Below, piece after piece: positions 31,906-38,046 of a stretch of DNA of 38,046 nt (its first letter is position 1; the number at the start of each line of letters is the position of its first letter). This DNA is from Halocafeteria seosinensis (Eukaryota; Sar; Bigyra; Bicosoecida), in NCBI GenBank assembly GCA_001687465.1, contig LVLI01000574.1, positions 1 through 38,046 of the forward strand, given 5' to 3'. The notes beneath the pieces are model-generated. The model had not been told where the DNA came from, searched no databases, and saw only the letters and a program-made list of their open reading frames with translations. A program made the translations under genes and the position numbers.

Positions 31906-33939
31906 TTACTCCTTTTCACTTGTACTTGCGTTCATCATAGGATTTTGATGTTCGGAAGTGCCTTCTTGGGGAAAGTGTCGGGAACTCTGACCTGAAGATT
32001 TCTTTCGAGGAGTTCTACCGCGAACTTTCGGCGGACCCCTTCGAGAAGCAGAAGAAACAGATCTGACTGGGCCAGACATGTTTGGGCTGCTGTCGGCCGC
32101 TTTTCTCGCATCTCTCGCCAAATTTATCGGCTCAGGAACAGGGTATTTTCTGAATTTCCTATGAATAAGGTAAACGGCGACACAAACAAAAACCACGGCA
32201 ACGCCCAGAGTAAGTCCCAGCAACGCGGGCAAGCCAAGAAGAAGAGAACCGCTTGGCTCCTCAACGCTTTCGTCGCCTCCCACTATGCGTGCACCCTCCA
32301 TCGTATGCCTCCAATTCCTTCTCCTATTTCCATCAACACCGTTAAGATACACATCAATGTCTTGAGACTCGTCATCAAGCTGTCGAAGGCTCCGTCGATT
32401 GCGTTCTTTCGCATTTGTGACTCCATGAATACGGACATTGCCAACGCTAGCACCAGTAGAGTCAGATAGCTTAATGCCTTCCTTAACCACCTTAACTTCT
32501 ATCTGATTTTCGGAGAGATCATCCAGGCTCGCAAGTGCAGCGATTGCAGGATTACCTTCTTTCTTAGAAGTTCCGTATAGCAAGAGCATGTTATCAGATA
32601 CCCAGTGGGCAGAGTACACAGTCTTGAACTGAGACAATATGATTCTTCCACTTAGACAACTCAACCCCGAATTCTCATCTCCAAACTGGCACAGCCATAC
32701 CGCAGGCGCGTCGCTACTGGTGCCAAACATCAAAATTCTCCCGCCGTCAGGAGAGACAGCAAAAACGGGGTCAGTAATAGGAAACTTTTGGTCTATAGTT
32801 GCAGGTCCATCCGTTGGAGGATCAAACGAACCCCACGTAACGATAGCTGTCATAAAGTCCTCATCTTCTGGGCACTTAACGGAAAGCCCCAACGCTGGAG
32901 TTGCATCATCACTAGTACGCAGGCCAAATACCTTGAGAGGGCCTCCAAGTTGGCACAAAACTCTCCGTTCACTCTGCACTCCAAATGCTTTCACCTCCGA
33001 TTCTGCGATGTCATCGGCAGAGTCCGTGGGATTGTAATTAACGGCCATGATTTCAGAGTCTGTTACTGCATAAATATAAACTCTTCCATCTAGATTTTCG
33101 TCCATTGCCAGATGCTTCCCAATGCTGTCTGAACACGACGAGCAAGTGAATATGATTTGCTCGTCTTCCTCGCAAGGCTCCATCGGAGAAGAAATCAAGA
33201 TAGACTTTGTGTCAAAGTAGCCCTGAGCAACCCTACTTTCGACTTCTGTAGTCGCTACATCGTAAGGCGGGCCGAGGTTTTCTTCAGGTATGCAAAACTC
33301 AACTTCTTCCATAACTGACTTGAGTACTTGTAAGTTCGGTTGCGGACCAACATCTGTCGCTGGTACTGTTTCTAGTGGTGAAGTGAATGGTGTCGGTGTA
33401 ATGCTTGGTGTCCTTGTCGGTGTCTCGCTGGCAGTGACCGACGGAGTCGCTGTCCGAGAAGCAGTCCTCGACGGCGTCGATGTCATGGACGCAGTGACGC
33501 TCTGGGAAGGTGTGTTGGACGGAGTGTTTGATGTAGAAGGTGTGTGGGAAGGGGTGCGTGACGCAGAGGGTGTATGGGACGGAGTGCCCGACGTAGAAGG
33601 CGTGTGCGAAGGAGTTCCCGTAGTAGAAGGAGTATGCGAGGGTGTCTCCGAAGGCGATGGCGTTTCACTTGGGGTCCTGGAGGCCGAACTCGTAACACTT
33701 GGTGTTGTCGAAGGGCTACCTGTTGTCGATGGGCTACGCGAAGGGGAAGCACTCTTGGAAGGCGTACTCGATGGAGAGGTAGCCGATTCTGATGATGACT
33801 GTGATGGAGAAGGCGATGTTGACGGTGTGGGAGACTGATCAGCCAGGACTCGCGGCGCATTTTGCGTCATCCACACGCACAAGCACAGCGTTCCAAGCAC
33901 TACAACTGATGTCCCTGTACGCCCCCTCTTCATCTGCAT
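31906..33939 (-). CDS. SurfB: single-pass surface protein with N-terminal S/T/P repeats, intronless
   Basis: The first in-frame ATG (33939) gives 677 residues; the frame is open further back only from a TTG. Residues 1-34 are a signal peptide (SVVVLGTLCLCVWM ... RVLA). Residues 36-190 are S/T/P repeats. The ectodomain runs from about 215 to 500: EFCIPEENL, AQGYFDT, PCEEDEQIIFTCSSCSDS, VYIYAVTDS, VLCQLGG, GLSVKCPED, FAVSPDGGRILMFG, WLCQFGDENSGLSC and HWVSDNMLLLYG. The SPDG-type strand pattern suggests a propeller-like fold. A polybasic site RNRRSLR ends at residue 519, a membrane helix spans about 565-592, and the 85-residue tail is basic with TPRKKSS-type sites. SurfA and SurfC align with it block by block at about the same spacing, so they are tandem duplicates. 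Confidence 0.87.
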   Translation of the reverse strand: MQMKRGRTGTSVVVLGTLCLCVWMTQNAPRVLADQSPTPSTSPSPSQSSSESATSPSSTPSKSASPSRSPSTTGSPSTTPSVTSSASRTPSETPSPSETPSHTPSTTGTPSHTPSTSGTPSHTPSASRTPSHTPSTSNTPSNTPSQSVTASMTSTPSRTASRTATPSVTASETPTRTPSITPTPFTSPLETVPATDVGPQPNLQVLKSVMEEVEFCIPEENLGPPYDVATTEVESRVAQGYFDTKSILISSPMEPCEEDEQIIFTCSSCSDSIGKHLAMDENLDGRVYIYAVTDSEIMAVNYNPTDSADDIAESEVKAFGVQSERRVLCQLGGPLKVFGLRTSDDATPALGLSVKCPEDEDFMTAIVTWGSFDPPTDGPATIDQKFPITDPVFAVSPDGGRILMFGTSSDAPAVWLCQFGDENSGLSCLSGRIILSQFKTVYSAHWVSDNMLLLYGTSKKEGNPAIAALASLDDLSENQIEVKVVKEGIKLSDSTGASVGNVRIHGVTNAKERNRRSLRQLDDESQDIDVYLNGVDGNRRRNWRHTMEGARIVGGDESVEEPSGSLLLGLPALLGLTLGVAVVFVCVAVYLIHRKFRKYPVPEPINLARDARKAADSSPNMSGPVRSVSSASRRGPPKVRGRTPRKKSSGQSSRHFPQEGTSEHQNPMMNASTSEKE
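33370..33834 (-). repeat. S/T/P repeat region of SurfB, with 30-nt tandem units
   Basis: The region encodes about 155 S/T/P-rich residues. Its centre (33496-33645) is five tandem 30-nt units encoding TPSHTPSTTG, TPSHTPSTSG, TPSHTPSASR, TPSHTPSTSN and TPSNTPSQSV. Near-identical DNA units imply recent slippage or unequal exchange, and copy number may vary. Confidence 0.92.
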
Positions 33940-34572
33940 AATTTCTTTTCTTTCCAAGTCGATCGATCGGTTGAAAATCCTCGGCCTCGCCAACGCATAG
34001 AACGCGTTGGGCTCTCAATCTAGCATTCCACTCAAGGTAGTCTCTTCCGCTCAACGTACACTTTTCGGGAGGGAAAACGATGAGGTGCGTCAGACACGTT
34101 TCGACAATCCCAACGACGATGGTACATCTTCCAAACCAGCCTACCAGTGTGTGTCTAACCTCTCTTGACTTCAGTATTGGAGGTTGAAGCGCAAGGCGGG
34201 AGAACAATTGCTGGCAACCTTCCCTGCGGATTCCCCTTTTAACTGTTTTTGGTGGAGTCGCAAGTTGCGACTCCCGTGCCGACGCCGAGAATTCACGGGG
34301 AATTTCAGAATCGACGCCGTGTTAGAAGGCCGACTAGAAGATGGGCTTCTGTTAGTTCGACCAATAGGTTTATATAGTGTAAGCCTTCCGTGAGAACCAC
34401 ACACGGCCAGTATGTGTATGCAGTCCACACATTCCGTGTGCAACGTATCAAATGCTGCCCGAATAACAAGAGCAAAAATGCACATCTATGCGAACACTGC
34501 GGAATAAAAACTGTATATTTTGTATGAAGCGTGAACAACGTCCTTTAACTCCATAGAGAGTAGCCGTCATTC
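33940..34572. other. spacer between SurfB start and SurfC stop
   Basis: These 633 nt should contain the SurfB promoter and leader. A TATATAAA-like element reads on the minus strand near 34369-34376 (as TTTATATA on the plus strand), about 430 nt before the SurfB ATG. A minus-strand frame (34171-34485) is open but starts no recognisable protein. Confidence 0.45.
34254..34274. repeat. odd palindrome, 10-base arms
   Basis: GGAGTCGCAA, a single G, then TTGCGACTCC form a perfect inverted repeat in the SurfB upstream region. It is the longest of the intergenic palindromes here. It may be a dyad binding site or give a 9-bp stem with a three-base loop in RNA. Confidence 0.6.
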
Positions 34573-37172
34573 CTACCTTTTCTGCCGGTTTTGATGATAC
34601 GGGTTATCGACGTAACTGGCATCGTCATCAGGCGGTGCCCGCCGAGAACTTGGAGATTTCTTGCTCCGTGGCGTGGTAGGCTTCATATATCTGTGACTTC
34701 CTCCGCTCTCCTGACTTGGAGATCTCTCGCGCATATTTTTTCCACCTTCTCCCTTCGGGATCTGAAGCGGTGGCCGGGACAAGCTCGGCCTTGGAGAGTT
34801 TCTAGGAGTGGCTCTAGGCACTCGCACCCCTCTCCGGGTTTTGATTGTCCATTCCGACGTTTGTCCGGGAGTCTGTTTACCTTTTGAGCTAGACTTCTTC
34901 AACACGTAAACTGCCGTACTTAACGTTATAGCAAGAACAACTGCTACGCTGGCACCTACACCCGCTCCCCGTGAACCGGAACTATCACTACTTCCAAACA
35001 ATGTACCATCGTCTTGTGAGTCAGCATCCTCTTCCTTGACGAGGCCCTCAAACTCATGCTCCAGGTTTCTTTCTGAATCATCTTCGTCTTCACCATGTAA
35101 TACCAAAGAAAAGCGTTCCTCTGCGTTCAAGTCCCTCCGTAGCCTTGATGTACCTGTACCAGACTGCAAGCCTATTCCGAAGAACCTATAGTTGCGGAGT
35201 GGTAACCCGTTTTCTCGCAATCGCAAAGCAATGCCTGTAGAAACAGATCTTAATGCGGAGTCATGCAAATCTTCCACGCTTGCCGGAAGACCCAACAGTT
35301 CTGAGAAGACAGCTGCATTCTCCTCCTCCAGGTTGTCAAGTACACCATATATTGCTATAAACTGGCTTGATATCCAAGCCACTCCATCTATTCGTTTCAT
35401 TGCTGGAAAATACAAGCGGAAGGGAAAGCATATAAATTGCCCAGAATGTCCACAAAGGAATGCAGAGCTAGTCCCGCTTGACGCAGTATCTTTACTGAGA
35501 CTGAGGACAAATCTTTGGTCGGGTGAGGTAGCGAAGATCGGATTGCTGATAGAGAATGAGCGTCTTATGTGCAACGAAGTGGCAGATTCTTGTTGGTCTA
35601 CCCATTCATTTGAAGAAAACTCCCCGAAATATGCAATCATTTCCTGATTGTCGCAGTCCATTGAAAAACCGACCAGAATGTGATCATTATCCGTTTCCGA
35701 GATAAATGGTCCCAATTCGTTGGAGAGTTCGCATGCTTGCTTTTCTCCAGAGTTGAAGATGTTTACCGGTTGTGCATCAACAGTCTCATCCGTATAGTGC
35801 AAAGACACAGCAAGCATCTCTCCAGCCGGCCCTTTCCCCGTCGCAAACATGAGAAGCTGGTTTTCTTCCATTTTAAGTGTCTTTACAGATTCGCCAAACT
35901 GTAACTGATCAGAACAAGCCGAACAAGTGATTCGGATCTGATCGTCTTGACAGTCCGCAACAGTTTCAACAGGGGTAAGCAGAAATGATCCTTTGCCACC
36001 TTCACTTTGTGGGTATCCTTCAATCAGCAAACGGGAGTTGGAGAAACTTGGAACCCCAAACACCGAGCTGATGCCCTTGTTCTCCCCCAAGTTAAGGCCT
36101 TGATCAGGAGAGCAGATGTCAGCTTCCTGTAGTCTACTCCTCGTTACTCGCCGGCGAGATACTGGAATAGTGGAGGGTCGAGAAGAGAATGAAGGACTCA
36201 CTGAAGGAGTCCCTGATGGAGTCTGCGGAAGTACAGTAAAACGCACTCAAGAAAGTCTATGATCATCGGAGCTTATGGCAGATTTTCTTACAGAAGTTTG
36301 GGACGGCGTCCTAGTAGTAGTCTGCCGAGCAGAAACGAGATGTACGGATAAAGCTTACTTTCTAGCATGCATCAGTGTTCAAATGAAGCACTTACAGGTG
36401 TTACCGAAGGAGTACGTGTGCCTGTACCTGTATTGGAAGGTGTCGTTGTTGGAGTGGGCGTGACACTTGCGGTTCCGGTAGGAGTGTTCGAAGGCGTTCG
36501 GGTTTCCGTTCTCGTAGGCGTAGGTGTGCCCGTGTTGCTGGCGGTGACGCTTGACGAGGCAGTTCTGGAAGCCGTTACCGAGGCGGTAACAGAAGGTGTT
36601 GCCGTTTCCGACGGAGTAACAGACGTAGTTGGAGTTACAGTGCTCGAAGAACTTGGTGTCGCCGTTACCGAACTTGTGGATGTTCTTGAGGGTGTTCCAG
36701 TGGAAGAGGTCGTTACTGAAGGTGTCTGAGTTTTGCTACTGCTTGCCGAAGAAGTCAAAGTTTGGCTTGGTGTTCCCGATGGAGTCAGGGTGACCGATGG
36801 AGTCTCGGACCAACTGGGTGTGACTGATGGCGTTTCTGCAGGTGTTCCACTAACAGATGGCGTCCACGATGCCGACGCTGTAATGGATGGCGTTTCTGAG
36901 GGAGACCCACTTAAAGATGGCGTCCATGATGCCGAAGCGGTGATGGATGGTGTCTCCGAGGGAGACCAAGTTGCCGAGGAAGTTATCGATGCACTTACGC
37001 TGGGTGAAGGGCTGATGCTGGGAGAGGGACTTCCGCTGTCTTGCGCCGCCGTCGCTCTGGTTACAATCGCTGTACATGTGAGGCCAATGAGCAACCAAAG
37101 GTTTCTCTCCCTCCACATAGGAGGGGTGGTTCCAGGCTTCGTATAGCGTGCTTTCATCGTTGTCCCCGACAT
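34573..37172 (-). CDS. SurfC: single-pass surface protein with N-terminal S/T/P repeats and a microexon
   Basis: Proposed exons are 37172-36396, 36321-36292 and 36222-34573, with introns of 74 and 69 nt, giving 818 residues (808 if the microexon is skipped). The signal segment is LWLLIGLTCTAIV followed by TRATAAQ near residue 44; ATG codons at residues 6 and 19 are alternative starts. S/T/P repeats run from about 46 to 290 and end in a basic RRRVTRSR. The ectodomain parallels SurfA and SurfB: DICSPDQG, LLIEGYPQS, CQDDQIRITCSACSD, LLMFATGKG, ACELSNE, GFSMDCDN, FATSPDQRFVLSL, FLCGHSGQFIC and WISSQFIAIYG. RLRR at 629-632 is a canonical furin-type site. A membrane helix lies at about 689-709, and the 108-residue tail is basic and rich in SP/TP sites (TPRNSPRPSLSRPP). 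It is the least compact of the three genes. Confidence 0.85.
36292..36321 (-). other. 30-nt in-frame microexon of SurfC
   Basis: Between the two large exons, the sequence CTCGGCAG precedes 30 bases coding TTTRTPSQTS, followed by GTAAGAAAAT. Including it splits a 173-nt gap into introns of 74 and 69 nt, which are normal lengths in this window, and keeps phase 0 on both sides. The residues match the surrounding S/T/P pattern. It could be constitutive or skipped; either product stays in frame. Confidence 0.65.
36846..36965 (-). repeat. two tandem 60-nt units in SurfC
   Basis: Residues 70-89 and 90-109 are the near-identical 20-residue unit SPSETPSITASASWTPSLSG, with L to V in the second copy. 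A third, degenerate copy follows (TPAETPSVTPSWSETPSVTL). The units lie inside an S/T/P region that spans about 36157-37037 including introns. Confidence 0.9.
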
Positions 37173-37476
37173 ATCCGCCCAAGAAGCGTCTAACGTGAGC
37201 GTTCTTGGAACACCAAGACTTCAGTACCCCATTCCGACGAAGAGACGCGCCATCAGACGAAATGGTATTGAGCTGATATCTATGCATAAACAAATAGTAG
37301 GTCCAACAATATTTTGCATCCGAGAAAACAAGGCGAGCGCTGTTGTTGTTTGTCGCGCAAAGACGGATCGCAAACTGCGACCTGGAAACTGGCTAACAGG
37401 CCGATAACTGACATACGATGCAACCTGTTGGAGTTTCAGCTCAGAGGTCGCTCCCTCACCTTCTCCAATCGCATCC
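37173..37476. other. spacer upstream of SurfC
   Basis: These 304 nt probably hold the SurfC promoter and leader. Minus-strand ORFs through here change frame at every plausible start, and I see no supported gene. Confidence 0.45.
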
Positions 37477-37647
37477 TCACCCTTTTCCGGCGCTGTTGCT
37501 GCTAGATTCATTCATGTACTGATCAAATTGTTCAAGCCCTAAATCCAGAGGCAGACTCCGGCCATCATTAGTCATTGATTCATGACTTAGGTTCTTGTGG
37601 CACGCCAACCCGAGGAAGGGGAATGGAAAAAGACTTGTTGTTGTTGC
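37477..37647 (-). CDS. candidate terminal exon of a minus-strand gene (partial)
   Basis: After an acceptor-like CATGCTGTAG, a minus-strand frame stays open for 56 codons to TGA. It contains a protein-like amphipathic run (GRSLPLDLGLEQFDQY) and ends in NESSSNSAGKG. Upstream, between 37647 and 37846, two other minus-strand frames are open as well, so the preceding exon cannot be fixed. I do not recognise the protein. It may be the 3' end of a gene that begins beyond the right edge. Confidence 0.3.
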   Translation of the reverse strand, partial: ATTTSLFPFPFLGLACHKNLSHESMTNDGRSLPLDLGLEQFDQYMNESSSNSAGKG

Positions 37648-38046
37648 CTACAGCATGTTTCAAACTTATATGCATAGCATAGCACCATCTCATAGTCGTA
37701 TCGATCGTTGATTTGGGGTCTTTTTTTCGAGAATGACGTTTTTGGGAGACAAAAAGCAAATTTAGAGTTTCCCGTCCCGGCAAGACTACTGTAGAGTTTT
37801 TCAACCGAGCAAACCCCCTCCTTGTTAGGTGGTGGGGCTGGGACACTTCATTAACCTACTGTACTCTTGCAATTGTGAAACTTCAGATTTGACTCTCTTA
37901 TCGTAAAAAACTCTAGATTTGCCTTTTCAAATTTTTTGCATTGACTTCGCTCGCATCAGGTTAAAGGAAGTTTGTACCGGTAGCTACAGAGCCAACTGAA
38001 ACGACAAAACATAAAAGAAGAAAAAAATGGCTGCGATACATACCGC
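37648..38046. other. right-edge region, gene content unresolved
   Basis: A minus-strand frame at 37580-37846 is open for 88 codons without an ATG (KNSTVVLPGRETLNLLF ... IPLPRVGVPQEPKS). A second minus-strand frame is open over nearly the same bases (LPKTSFSKKRPQINDRYDYE). Only one can be coding. At the very end, an ATG at 38027 follows an A-rich leader and could start a plus-strand gene (MAAIHT), cut by the window edge. Confidence 0.3.

Noticed and set aside
33496-33645. Regular 30-nt repeats considered as a CRISPR-like array
   Set aside because: The units are contiguous with no spacers, lie inside a coding frame with codon-level variation, and the genome is eukaryotic.
33940-33993. TTG-initiated extension of SurfB
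   Set aside because: It is a non-ATG start, and the extension would bury the signal peptide behind a charged segment. The ATG at 33939 places the hydrophobic core correctly.
1-38046. tRNA, rRNA and transposon signals in the spacers
   Set aside because: Reading the spacers for T-loop consensus, cloverleaf spacing, transposase motifs and terminal repeats gave nothing that holds together; a tRNAscan or repeat-library search could still find weak cases.

Overview
The window is nuclear DNA of a small eukaryote. It holds split genes with GT-AG introns of mostly 64-91 nt (full range 47-143 nt), densely packed on both strands. The gene set is eukaryotic: DNA polymerase alpha B subunit, LST8, a Rab GTPase, a multi-PHD chromatin protein, and a GatB with an Arg-rich presequence. 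Tight spacing, short introns and S/T/P-repeat surface proteins would suit an alga or another protist, but nothing here fixes the lineage. Two ambiguous bases (1080, 12724) mark it as draft assembly.

Left part (1-12.3 kb). A possible C-terminal gene fragment lies at the left edge. It is followed by the six-exon POLA2 gene, a two-exon DUF218/YdcF-like gene, and a two-exon gene of unknown family with an overlapping upstream ORF. A large intronless minus-strand gene comes next; it encodes a nuclear-looking protein that may be a Treslin/Sld3-type replication initiation factor (inference from a short helix motif and overall layout). That gene shares a 279-nt divergent promoter region with GatB, a subunit of the organellar Glu-tRNA(Gln) amidotransferase.

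Middle part (12.3-28.8 kb). An intronless 1175-residue acidic, Ser-rich orphan protein is followed by LST8, the WD40 subunit of TOR complexes. Convergent to LST8 is a three-exon gene for a 2338-residue protein with several PHD, zinc-knuckle and extended-PHD modules of the BRPF/JADE/AF10 kind. Next is a five-exon Rab-family GTPase with a 180-residue charged N-terminal extension and a C-terminal CaaX-like box.

Right part (28.8-37.2 kb). Three tandem minus-strand paralogs, called SurfA, SurfB and SurfC here, form the most unusual region. Each encodes a signal peptide, a Ser/Thr/Pro repeat region, a paired-cysteine ectodomain with propeller-like strands, a membrane-proximal RxxR site, one membrane helix and a basic Ser/Pro-rich tail. 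The layout resembles fungal wall-stress sensors without evident sequence relationship. In SurfA the S/T/P region sits inside the folded ectodomain, while in SurfB and SurfC it lies in front of it. SurfC appears to contain a 30-nt in-frame microexon equal in length to the 10-residue repeat period seen in SurfB.

Spacers hold microsatellites and several near-perfect odd-length palindromes. I found no tRNA, rRNA, CRISPR array or intact mobile element. All exon structures were read by eye from frame, splice consensus and family alignment from memory; none has been checked against transcripts.
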